NCBI GenBank assembly: GCA_001939145.1
Contig: LSRX01000055.1
Coordinates: forward strand, 873,585 to 937,584
DNA: 64,000 nucleotides
Direction of reading: 5' to 3'
Origin: Symbiodinium microadriaticum
Taxonomy: Eukaryota; Sar; Dinophyceae; Suessiales; Symbiodiniaceae
Both the position numbers and the translations under genes were made by a program. The notes under the pieces were generated by a model, which saw nothing but the letters and a program-made list of their open reading frames with translations, had not been told where the DNA came from and did not search any database. Positions 32,701 to 36,600 of this stretch are shown here, piece after piece (position 1 is the stretch's first letter; each line of letters begins with the position of its first letter).

Positions 32701-33060
32701 GTATGCTTCTGGAACGTAGGATCTCTTTTCGGGTTCTACGGTGCCAGTGACGTACTCTTCAGAGGGCCCCCAAAACAGGACCCTGATCTTCAGAAATACA
32801 CGTAGTTACATCACTTCATATCAACGGCTGCAGTACTGATTCACATTCGCACGCACAACTGTAGCGACATCGACAGCAAGACCTCACGAAATGTAGGTAC
32901 CGCACTCATGGGCCCTCACAAGTAGGGTCGACATGTGGGTCCCCTAGAGTCTGAAATCCCGATCTAGCTCACAAAACATGAAAAACTTCGCTTCATAGAT
33001 GGTGCGAGTCGCAGAATCGGTGTCGTCTGCAGTCCTCTTGTTGTTCTTTCGAGGAGCCAT
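5732..33060 (-). CDS. SMC4: SMC4, condensin core ATPase subunit (5' part of a fragmented gene)
   Basis: Structural maintenance of chromosomes 4 pairs with SMC2 in condensin, the ATP-driven complex that loops and compacts chromosomes in the nucleus. About 30 exons (listed separately) join in phase, with a few uncertain junctions. In order they give an ATG start with a Lys/Arg-rich head, acidic low-complexity stretches, KPRLMIQKI and VLENFKSYGG (the first beta strands), Walker A GPNGSGK, SNTIDALLFVFGKRAKKM, VSELIH, VEVTFQDIVD, SKYYIDGK, the SMC4-type VDLDHNRFLILQ and EVEQISLMKPK, LLEYLE/DIIGSNR, and coiled coil through FERQ/DVKYTED. The hinge, the second coil and the C-terminal ABC half are not seen. 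Donors are mainly GC, with GT and some GA. The gene is part of a same-strand array. Identity is very sure; exact exon edges are inferred. Confidence 0.93.
6295..6580. repeat. CCCTAAA-type interstitial telomere-like tract with a single-N gap
   Basis: Degenerate CCCTAAA/CCCTCAA/CCTGAAT repeats. The N at 6,490 is followed by about 80 bp that repeats the sequence starting near 6,313, so this looks like two overlapping contig ends joined without merging. The tract lies within the SMC4 intron below the exon at 6,598. Confidence 0.9.
6598..6657 (-). CDS. SMC4: SMC4 exon: DVKYTEDIAFQEQ
   Basis: 20 codons from DVKYTED to QKLSQ. Together with the preceding exon it gives FERQ-DVKYTED, a familiar SMC4 coiled-coil string. 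Acceptor GGGGCAG|GAC, donor CAG|GTGCCC. Flanked by CCCTAAA on the left and TTTAGGG on the right. Confidence 0.88.
6664..6775. repeat. TTTAGGG-type telomere-like tract
   Basis: Repeats of GGTTTAGGGTTTAGGG and longer variants directly to the right of the 6,598-6,657 exon, so at the 3' end of the intron in coding sense. It faces the opposite-polarity tract left of the next exon. Confidence 0.9.
7745..7980. repeat. CCCTCAA/CCCTAAA tract with a single-N gap
   Basis: Tandem array alternating CCCTCAACCCTCAACCCTAA and CCTTAAA units of about 26 bp. The N at 7,896 interrupts it, and the sequence after the N repeats the preceding units. It lies immediately downstream, in coding sense, of the 8,033-8,098 SMC4 exon. 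Confidence 0.9.
8033..8098 (-). CDS. SMC4: SMC4 exon: EYNKIKEKMEKKAEEFKEF
   Basis: 22 codons of highly charged coiled coil ending in ...FERQ. Acceptor ACCGCAG|GAG. The next exon begins with GAC, and GAC also follows this exon, so the intron is best read as GA-AG (CAG|GACGCT...GGCAG|GAC). Confidence 0.88.
8103..8235. repeat. TTTAGGG / TTTAAGGC tract
   Basis: Near-tandem GGTTTAGGGTTTAAGGCTTA units to the right of the SMC4 exon. Polarity is opposite to the 7,745-7,980 tract on the other side of that exon. Confidence 0.9.
8886..8926 (-). CDS. SMC4: SMC4 exon: EVKAIEDEHNSHLK
   Basis: Starts with two bases that complete a Glu codon from the previous exon, then 13 codons of coiled coil. Acceptor TCAGGAAAG|AG, donor AAG|GCCGGC. 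The phase fits the exons on both sides. An alternative acceptor 5 bp upstream is possible but would break the frame. Confidence 0.75.
9795..9864 (-). CDS. SMC4: SMC4 exon: VLQGQMKEHKKKMEGFEQ
   Basis: 23 codons plus one base. Acceptor CCCTTTTGCAG, GT donor after CATG. Basic and amphipathic, as expected of an SMC coiled coil. CCCTAAA-like sequence lies left, and a TTTAGGG array right. Confidence 0.85.
10040..10136. mobile_element. palindromic element, family E (copy 1)
   Basis: 97 bp with termini TCGGTAGTTTTCTA and the inverse TAGAGAACTACCCA, and the palindromic centre TACGGCAGCC near the middle. TG lies on both flanks (10,038-10,039 and 10,137-10,138). It sits inside an SMC4 intron. Confidence 0.75.
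11534..11581 (-). CDS. SMC4: SMC4 exon: VRDSQTKLGTLEEEHK
   Basis: 16 codons in phase 0. Acceptor TTTGCTCCAG, donor AAG|GCGATC (GC). Typical telomere-type polarity around it: CCCTAAA-rich left and TTTAGGG right. Confidence 0.85.
11980..12312 (+). other. unsupported plus-strand open frame in an SMC4 intron
   Basis: A 110-codon frame with mixed composition but no motif that I recognise, antisense to the host gene. Its C-terminal part runs through degenerate repeat. Probably chance. It is noted because it is one of few longer frames here that is not a simple repeat. Confidence 0.1.
12795..12910. repeat. AT/GTAT-rich microsatellite
   Basis: Alternating TATA, GTAT, CATA and GCTT short repeats. 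Tyr/Ile/His-rich frames across it are artefacts. Confidence 0.9.
13229..13320. mobile_element. palindromic element, family F (copy 1)
   Basis: Arms ACCCCTGAGTAGTTCCTGTT and the inverse AAAAAGGAACTACTTAGGGG with a short central loop. Copies at 30,456 and 60,140 and a half copy at 25,363 share AAGTAGTTCCTTTT. Confidence 0.7.
13428..13530. repeat. AT-rich microsatellite beside a single-N gap
   Basis: (GTAT)n(AT)n(AAAT)n(AT)n directly after an N at 13,428. Unlike the other gaps, no clear duplication flanks it. Confidence 0.9.
13585..13643 (-). CDS. SMC4: SMC4 exon: EFEAWVTGEAERLEMQ
   Basis: Two bases plus 19 codons. Acceptor CCTTACGTAG|AG, donor AGC|GCGAAG (GC). The previous exon ends GAA G, so the join reads ...VPNE-EFEAWVTGEAER, which fits the SMC4 segment with pattern NEAEAYL. 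Confidence 0.8.
13718..13839. mobile_element. palindromic element, family H (copy 2)
   Basis: Left arm GGGACTTAGTAAC... and right arm ending ...CTCCAAGTAC, with a TTATAAATAGGG/TTATAACCCC inner palindrome. The related copy at 48,870 is better preserved. Confidence 0.6.
14237..14261 (-). CDS. SMC4: SMC4 mini-exon: WPRGVPNE
   Basis: 25 bp: eight codons plus one base, between acceptor GACCGCAG and donor G|GTCGCC. The phase matches the next exon exactly. The sequence aligns in position with the GPKNEAE segment of SMC4 but is diverged, so the 5' edge could be later. Confidence 0.6.
15715..15756 (-). CDS. SMC4: SMC4 exon: EKLNRLRVAEREKE
   Basis: 14 codons. The EKLNR...REKE string is characteristic of the start of the SMC4 coiled coil. 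Acceptor GCGCAAAG, donor GAG|GCGGCG (GC). Confidence 0.88.
15830..15930. repeat. CCCTATAAA tandem tract
   Basis: A clean array of AACCCTATAAACCCTATAAA units, a variant of the CCCTAAA motif, filling the short intron between the two neighbouring SMC4 exons. Confidence 0.9.
15990..16028 (-). CDS. SMC4: SMC4 exon: AEGSVEKLTEQRQ
   Basis: 13 codons. Joined to the next exon it gives LTEQRQ-EKLNR, a good SMC4 match. Acceptor ACTCTGGAG, donor read as CAG|GACAAAG (GA type). Confidence 0.85.
16857..16898 (-). CDS. SMC4: SMC4 exon: DIIGSNRLLEPIEE
   Basis: 14 codons. Joined after LLEYLE it forms the LEYLEDIIGSNR motif that is strongly conserved in SMC4. Acceptor TTTGGCAG|GAC, donor GAG|GCTGTT. Confidence 0.93.
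17790..17935. repeat. CCCTAAA/CCTTAAA tract
   Basis: A degenerate tandem array of seven- to thirteen-base units inside the SMC4 intron between the LLEYLE and DIIGSNR exons. Confidence 0.9.
17997..18099. mobile_element. palindromic element, family D (copy 1)
   Basis: Arms GTTGATGATATAAACCCTGC and GCAGGATTTGTATCATCAAC enclose AATATATACTATAATTCCCATG. One of five copies in the window. Inside an SMC4 intron. Confidence 0.8.
18279..18552. mobile_element. palindromic element, family E, expanded copy abutting an exon
   Basis: Left terminus TGGGCAGTTCTTC, right terminus CAACTACCCA, with flanking TG on both sides (18,277-18,278 and 18,553-18,554). The middle is expanded by CCCTAAAC-type repeats. The right end lies 9 bp from the last base of the LLEYLE exon, so the element sits right at the intron 5' end. 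Confidence 0.7.
18562..18603 (-). CDS. SMC4: SMC4 exon: AQSPHEDGLLEYLE
   Basis: 14 codons in phase 0. Acceptor GCTTTGGGAG. GAC follows the exon and also opens the next exon, so either a GA-AG intron (GAG|GACGTACC) or a GT intron with a shifted acceptor is needed. The protein junction LEYLE-DIIG supports GA-AG. Confidence 0.92.
19095..19191 (-). other. cryptic exon-like island inside an SMC4 intron
   Basis: After acceptor CCCCTGCAG at 19,192-19,200 a frame reads TYVLLAESLDASRKAEALDM and about a dozen further codons. It looks protein-like but lies between exons that already join directly (MKPK-AQSP), so it is not part of the SMC4 message as modelled. It could be an alternative exon, a relic or chance. 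Confidence 0.3.
19465..19553. mobile_element. palindromic element, family G (copy 1)
   Basis: Arms CTTCAAATAGCCCAAAGTA and its diverged inverse around CAGACTTTAGACTCC. TAT flanks both ends, as also at the 61,608 copy, suggesting a short target duplication. Confidence 0.7.
19811..19943 (+). repeat. direct repeat of about 56 bp, two copies
   Basis: The string containing GAAGTGTTACCTCACCCCAG occurs at 19,811-19,866 and again at 19,887-19,943 with few changes. Non-coding, in an SMC4 intron. A palindromic GGTACC...GGTACC segment follows at about 19,948-19,995. Confidence 0.75.
20039..20073 (-). CDS. SMC4: SMC4 exon: EVEQISLMKPK
   Basis: Two bases finish the Gly codon of LQG, then 11 codons give the SMC4-diagnostic EVEQISLMKPK. 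Acceptor TCTGAAG|GC, donor AAG|GCAGAT (GC). Confidence 0.95.
20579..20642 (-). CDS. SMC4: SMC4 exon: VVALLRKRGVDLDHNRFLI
   Basis: 21 codons plus one base, ending ...HNRFLILQ G. VDLDHNRFLILQGEVEQ is the signature of SMC4, with the Q-loop glutamine of the ATPase site in LQG. Acceptor GACAAGAG|GTC, donor G|GCAGAG (GC). Confidence 0.96.
21237..21270. repeat. (CA)n microsatellite
   Basis: CACACA run passing into GCGCGCACA. Frames crossing it are Thr/His artefacts. Confidence 0.95.
21622..21681 (-). CDS. SMC4: SMC4 exon: AFKNNQSKYYIDGKGSNFTE
   Basis: 20 codons. NNQSKYYIDGK...NFTE is a strong SMC4 match in the N-terminal ATPase lobe. Acceptor TCGCAG|GCG, donor GAG|GCGGGC. TCGCAGG also ends the previous exon, so the exact join is ambiguous by one base. 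Confidence 0.94.
22022..22089 (-). CDS. SMC4: SMC4 exon: DGPEDYEVVKGSVFSVTREA
   Basis: Two bases plus 22 codons. EDYEVV...F.VTREA is the SMC4 strand ahead of the SKYYIDG hairpin. Acceptor GGTTGAG|GA. The exon ends TCG CAG before GGTGAGT. A GT donor one base later would need a compensating base at the acceptor. Confidence 0.93.
22105..22193. mobile_element. palindromic element, family G (copy 2)
   Basis: Arms CCCTGGGGCTCCAAGTATAC and GGGCTATTTGGAGGCCCAGTG. It lies within 16 bp of the acceptor of the DYEVV exon, at the 3' end of that intron in coding sense. Confidence 0.7.
22513..22546 (-). CDS. SMC4: SMC4 exon: VEVTFQDIVDT
   Basis: 11 codons plus one base, matching the SMC4 VEVHFQ strand. 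Acceptor AGCGCAG|GTG. GAG follows the exon and also the next acceptor, again suggesting a GA-type donor. Confidence 0.9.
22680..23218. repeat. microsatellites with a duplicated block around a single N
   Basis: (GTAT)n, (CATA)n and (AT)n arrays. The block at about 22,750-22,988, including unique sequence with CGTACCTGTAACCCCAGATA, is repeated at 22,990-23,218 after the N at 22,989. This is best read as two copies of one contig end. Confidence 0.9.
23397..23450 (-). CDS. SMC4: SMC4 exon: VSELIHASGAMPNLSSAK
   Basis: 18 codons. VSELIH follows the RLNK of the previous exon, as in SMC4 proteins generally. Acceptor TTTATCACAG, donor AAG|GCCAGG (GC). Confidence 0.95.
24153..24219 (-). CDS. SMC4: SMC4 exon: SNTIDALLFVFGKRAKKM
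   Basis: One base plus 22 codons following Walker A. The helix SN.IDALLFVFGKRAKKMR is nearly canonical for SMC4. Acceptor GCTACAG|G, donor AAG|GCTCAG. Confidence 0.96.
24828..24864 (-). CDS. SMC4: SMC4 exon with Walker A: FSSIVGPNGSGK
   Basis: 37 bp: GC, 11 codons, AA. GPNGSGK is the ATP-binding P-loop, and its final Lys codon is split across the GT donor (AA|GTGCGG) and completed by the next exon. Acceptor GCGCTCAG. Confidence 0.96.
24937..25040. mobile_element. palindromic element, family I (copy 1)
   Basis: Arms TAGGGGGACCCTTGGGG and CCCCTTTAAGGGGTCTCCCTA around a GACCCTCTCAAT...AAGAGAGCC inner repeat. A second copy is at 40,504. Confidence 0.65.
25137..25250. repeat. dispersed element, family O (copy 1)
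   Basis: Shares AAGGACTCATA.TTTA.GGCTTTTGGG and GAGCCTTAGG.TAAGGC with 26,031-26,129. The ends are inversely related (GGCTCTAAGG and GAGCCTTAGG). Confidence 0.55.
25363..25400. mobile_element. family F half element
   Basis: ACCCATAGGCCCTAAGTAGT matches the outer arm of family F. The partner arm is not clear, so this is probably a decayed copy. Confidence 0.4.
25581..25593 (-). CDS. SMC4: possible 13-bp SMC4 micro-exon: VHKS
   Basis: Between acceptor CAACCCAAG and a GT donor, GTCCACAAATCTA gives VHKS plus one base. This is exactly the phase needed to link YGGIK (ends phase 0) to the Walker A exon (needs one base). SMC4 proteins have a ...GPFHKSFSSI segment here, so HKS fits, although GPF would be missing. 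The CCCTAAA/TTTAGGG flank pattern is present. Confidence 0.4.
26031..26129. repeat. dispersed element, family O (copy 2)
   Basis: Diverged copy of 25,137-25,250, preceded by (AT)n and (GAGA)n runs at 25,976-26,030. The 26,152-26,655 plus-strand frame that follows has no recognisable product. Confidence 0.5.
26806..26841 (-). CDS. SMC4: SMC4 exon: VLENFKSYGGIK
   Basis: 12 codons. VLENFKSY is the conserved start of the SMC ATPase fold before Walker A. Acceptor AACTTTCAG, donor AAG|GCCTAC (GC). Confidence 0.94.
27281..27331 (-). CDS. SMC4: SMC4 exon: EEEEEKARKPRLMIQKI
   Basis: 17 codons. Joins the next exon as KPRLMIQKI-VLENFKSY, the typical SMC4 entry into the ATPase head. Acceptor CCATCCAG, donor ATC|GCCTCT (GC). 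Confidence 0.93.
27680..27754 (-). CDS. SMC4: SMC4 exon: Ala/Glu-rich N-terminal segment
   Basis: 25 codons of Glu/Ala/Pro/Gln repeats (EAQAEAAQPAEAPEAEAP...). Acceptor GCACCAG, donor AAG|GCTCTG. It lies immediately before the EEEEEK exon, consistent with the disordered acidic N-terminal extension of SMC4. The (GA)n run at 27,770-27,790 is intronic. Confidence 0.75.
28554..28611 (-). CDS. SMC4: SMC4 exon candidate: acidic EGEGEEEEADEAADD
   Basis: About 19 codons ending ...DDPVLE at a GC donor, after acceptor AACCCAAG. The composition suits the N-terminal acidic extension. The phase to the previous exon is not resolved. Confidence 0.55.
28773..28822 (-). CDS. SMC4: SMC4 exon candidate: ALDGDGVDFPIPEAKT
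   Basis: Open frame between acceptor ACCTCGAAG and GC donor ACA|GCGCCA. Phase works if the preceding exon ends one base into a codon at an alternative GC donor. Not a conserved segment, so support is from splice context only. Confidence 0.45.
29244..29292. repeat. (AT)n, poly-T and poly-G run
   Basis: AT dinucleotides followed by T11 and a long G run. Long homopolymer, so the length may be unreliable. Confidence 0.9.
29406..29435 (-). CDS. SMC4: SMC4 exon candidate: AEAEEAEAGE
   Basis: 10 codons between acceptor TGTCAG and donor GAG|GTCCTC, or a GC donor 5 bp earlier. Acidic N-terminal extension. Confidence 0.55.
29571..29757. repeat. (GT)n(AT)n(CA)n and higher-order (CATACATAATTA)n array
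   Basis: Compound microsatellite with a 12-bp higher-order unit, ATTACATACATA, repeated about five times near 29,662-29,718. Tyr/Ile/His frames are artefacts. Confidence 0.92.
30258..30313 (-). CDS. SMC4: SMC4 exon candidate: SEAQEEAEAEEAEAEEVE
   Basis: About 18 codons between acceptor CAGCCTCAG and donor GAG|GTGGGC. CCCTAAAA tract left, TTTAGGG right. Strongly acidic like the other N-terminal exons. Confidence 0.65.
30456..30535. mobile_element. palindromic element, family F (copy 2)
   Basis: Arms ACCCATAGGACGCTAAGTAG and AACAACTATGGGT around GATTACCTTGTAGGGTTTTG. Confidence 0.6.
30789..30898. mobile_element. palindromic element, family P (copy 1)
   Basis: Arms AACCTGCCAAAAGAGCACTT and AAGTAGGCTCTGGTGGGAAAAG. 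It is bordered on both sides by a direct repeat of TATAAAATG...TAAGGC/TTATAGGACTTA (about 30,700-30,785 and 30,905-30,985), so it may have inserted into a pre-existing duplicated segment or carried it. Confidence 0.6.
31067..31334. mobile_element. family D element with internally amplified unit (copy 2)
   Basis: The outer arms GTTGATGGTATAAG...ATATCATCAAC match other copies, but the interior holds four copies of GCATTACCCATAATGAGGAA...CATAGTTTAGGGT instead of one. The other copies are 86-139 bp; this one is 268 bp. Confidence 0.8.
31850..32050. repeat. TTTAGGG-type tract
   Basis: Degenerate GGTTTAGGGTTTAGGG with GCTTAAGGTTTAGGTCTTCG variants, in the SMC4 intron between the first two and the acidic exons. 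A possible further exon (ESKLLRSESRL) at about 31,796-31,830 is too weak to list. Confidence 0.85.
32410..32463 (-). CDS. SMC4: SMC4 exon 2 candidate: AKRRKTKDRMAKESGQSA
   Basis: 18 codons in phase 0. Acceptor GTCTCAAG, donor GCG|GTCAGT. Basic segment compatible with a nuclear-localisation-like N-terminus. CCCTAAA sequence lies left and TTTAGGG right. Confidence 0.6.
32992..33060 (-). CDS. SMC4: SMC4 first exon with start codon: MAPRKNNKRTADD
   Basis: 23 codons from ATG at 33,060 to GC donor GAA|GCGAAG. MAPRKNNKR is a plausible nuclear protein start, no earlier in-frame ATG is evident nearby, and the next exon is in phase. Confidence 0.75.
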
Positions 33061-33567
33061 GACCTTCAGGGCTTACAGGGCGTACTTGGAGGGTCGTGGG
33101 ATTCAGTGATCTCTATGCCCCGCAGAAAGTAAGCAAACATTAATGGCAGATTTTGGAGATCCGTAGCAAAGAAACCATAGACCACAACAGGGAGCACACC
33201 CCAAAAATCATGCCTAAGGCTGTTCAGGAGGCTATAGGTAAGCAGATTCTGAGCAGGGTGCGCAGCTTCCTGGTTTAAGTGTCTAGGGTTTTGGGCTAAG
33301 TATGACTAGGACCAGGATATCCCCAATTAAGATCAATAGAAAATCAACCACTATACCTACTTTAAATCTCCCTCAAAATGGTGTGCGAGATCCCTAAGCA
33401 CACCGGGGTGCCAATTCTCCAACCATCATATAATATAGGGAAGCCCCCTAAGTCCGAAACCATAGCATAGCGCTTGGCGTCGTGTTTTGAAGAAGCCCAG
33501 CTGCCCGTGCAATACTACGAGTCAGAACCTGTGGCTTCTGTCAGTATAGGAACCTCCGAGAAAACTC
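33061..33567 (-). promoter_or_regulatory. spacer between unknown gene stop and SMC4 ATG; spliced-leader acceptor candidate
   Basis: 507 bp separate the two minus-strand genes. Dinoflagellate messages usually receive a trans-spliced leader at an AG upstream of the ATG. The closest AG here is the CTGAAG ending at 33,064, three bases before the ATG. I see no conventional promoter element. Confidence 0.35.
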
Positions 33568-33618
33568 TCACTGCCAAGCCCGAGTATCACAATAATCCCA
33601 TGAGTTTTCGAAAACCAC
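33568..33618 (-). CDS. unknown gene, terminal exon: VVFENSWDYCDTRAWQ stop
   Basis: 16 codons and TGA after acceptor TAGTGTTTGCAG. Phase 0, matching the exon at 33,915. The plus strand is also open here for about 60 codons without an ATG, so the assignment is not certain. Confidence 0.5.
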   Translation of the reverse strand: MVFENSWDYCDTRAWQ

Positions 33619-36600
33619 CTGCAAACACTAGGAAGCCAATGAAAGGATGACGGAAACCGTCCTACTTCGACGACACCTGCCTTCAGGCCGTGTCCTCATA
33701 CCTATATGCCCAAGCACTCCGTTTGGAAAGCCCGAGACCCCAAACCCTGAACCTAGTTCATCTCACCAGTCCACTCCCTAAACCTCGGCAAACAAAGACC
33801 AACAATGTTGGAACTCCTTTGGGTTTTCACAACCACAAAAAAAGAAATCAAGAAGAACTCAACAACAAACCCTTATATACCCCAATTCCAAAACCCTGTT
33901 AAGGGACCCCCTACCAACGTAGCTTTGGCAACGAGGTCTCTTGAGGTCAAGGCTTCGAACTTACGGCTTAGGTGACTTTTCTCTACCTGAGGTTGGGTCA
34001 AGGGTTTAGGCTTTAGGATTTGGATGTATTAAGCTTTAAGGTAGTGCCTGCAGGTTTGAGAGTTTAAGGTCTATAGGGCTTCGGGCGTGTAGTCCTACAC
34101 AGGTGTTTGGGCTTAGATCTAAGGGGTTACAGAGATGGACTGCACCCACGCTAGGTCCTACCAGGTTGAAGTCTTGTGTAAGGACCCGAAACCCCAAAAC
34201 ACCAAGCGGTCGGCATCCATGTCTACACTATGTATCTGCACATGTGGAGAGGGAGAGGGAGAGGGCGAGGGAGAGAGAGAGGAGCGGAGAGAGGCAACCA
34301 GGCAGACAAACAGACATACCTAAACGCACGCATTGTGAAGCCTGAAACCCAGGGTCAAAGACCATGACTTCAGAACTCTGAGCATCCGGCAACTAGCAAG
34401 GGGACGTCTTCCCAAGAAATCCCGTCACCCGTAGGCCGCAACGGCTGAGAGATCGTCGACTGTGGTTTTGCTGAAACGGATCGGTCCGCGGATATTTCAG
34501 AATTTCAACAACGAAGAAGAAGGAGTTACCCAGAGAGCCCAATACCCATGAAATTAGAAAAATACCCCAAAATATGAGGAGCTTAACATTCTTGTTCAAG
34601 GTATGGTCTTTCATTGCGCTCTATGTGAAGACTGAGGGTAGGGGGCCGAGTATGCTTAGCACAAGATTTTGCGGTCTGTTAGAGTACGGTTGTGTAGGGA
34701 GTATATATAAAGGGAAAACATGGACTAATTGCGGACGATACAAATGTAGCATTGTAGACTAATCCCTTATTTTTTTAGGTTGAAGGTTTGGACAAAACTG
34801 TCCCCGTCACAACTCAGGCTGCAGGAGTTTAGGGGTTTACCGACTATTTCTCTAATCATACGGGGACACCCTGTGTGCATCTTCCTGACAGAGGGGGTCT
34901 GCGGCCTTTAGGGATCAGGATGGATTAGCGTTTGAGGATTACTAGGTCTTTTAAACACCATGCCGTAAGCTTTGATCCCGTAGCATGTGGTGATCTTTAT
35001 CTTAGATTCGTCATCCGGCGGGATGACCTTGGTTTGCTTGGACGATCAGGGGACTTAAACATTCGACTACACCTGCAGTTACCCCAAGAAGGGTACTCAG
35101 CCGCTGCTATGACCTACTTCCCTAAGGTTCATGTGTCCATATAATTACTATAACCCAAAACCCTGAAACGATACACTTCGACCCCAAAGCACCCATAGTT
35201 GGAACCTTTCTCACTCCTAAGTCTGCCTATAGTATGCCGGTGCAGATGGACCATGAGAGAGACCCTACACCCCCCATAGTACGCTGATAGAACCCTCGAA
35301 GTGAACCCTTGTATGAAACATAATCCCCAAACAAACTCCAGAACCCTTACCCCATGATGGACCCTTATCCTAACTCCACCGCTCCTTCGTGGCCCAACCG
35401 GCCCAACCCTCTTCCGAGAAAGTGAGGGGTCTCAAAAGACACGAGAGAGTACCCGAAGCCCCGAAGCAGTCAGAGCAAAGCCTCATCCGCAAAAAACAGG
35501 TGGGTAGTTCTCTAAATTAGGATCCCCTTTTAGGTCCCCAATATAGCACGGCAGCCTTATAACAAAGGACCCTCAAAAGGGACCGTATTTTAGAAAACTA
35601 CCCAGGTACCCCATCTCCTCTCCTACACCACCAACTTGGCCCTGTATAGCGGGCCTCAAGAAGTCAGTACAATACCCGTAGAAAGGAACCTGAAGTTGGG
35701 TTCTTGTTAAGGGATTTAGGGCTTAGGGTTTAGGGTTTAGGGTTCTTGATAAGGGATTTGATTGAAGTTACCAGAATAGGGATCTATCGTAAATACGATG
35801 GCATGGTATCTACGACAGATCCCTATTGTGGTAACTTCAATAAATCCATTGCTATGGTTTCAGTATTGTGGGTAACTTAAAAGTCACCCCCTAAACCCTA
35901 AACAGTAAACCTTTTTAACTTAACAAGAACCCAGGAAAGTGCGCATCCCGCCGTGCAAGGTCGACCTCGGCCCGGGATGCGGTGCCTGGAGGTGACCCAG
36001 GACCTGCTTGAGAGTTTTAAATTAGGGTCCCTTTTAGGGTTTGGGGGTTTAGGGTTCCTTGTTATGGGTTCAAAAAAGCTGGGATGGGTTGGGTTTGAAA
36101 GTTAGTGGGTTTAGGGTTTTGGGGCGTGCTGTCGGGGCTTAGGGTTTAGGGATGTTTAGGGCTTAGGGATTAGGGATTCGGGTTTAGGGTTTAGGGTATT
36201 GGGTTTACCGGTTTACGGGTTTAGGGTTTCGGGGCTTAGGGGCTTAGGGGTTTAGGGTTTTAGGGTTTTAGGGTCTAGGGATTGAGCTCTAGGGGTCTAG
36301 TGGATTCCCGTCTCAAACCTTCTCTGATGACCCTTTTTCCAGACCACGTCTATAAGGGAGATGTACACGGGACCAGGCGGGACGACATGATGGGGCGGGG
36401 GGTAGTAGCAACGACCCTCGATGGGTCCTGACCCAGGACCTGGGAGACCGAAACTTTGTGTTTATGGAATTTCCGATTTTCTTATCAGCGCTTGGGCGCA
36501 GACAGAACCGCGAAGCCTAAAACCCGGAACCCTAAACCCTGAACCCCTAAAGCCTAAACCCCTAAACCGTAAAACCGTGCTTATGTAAAGCCTAGCATCG

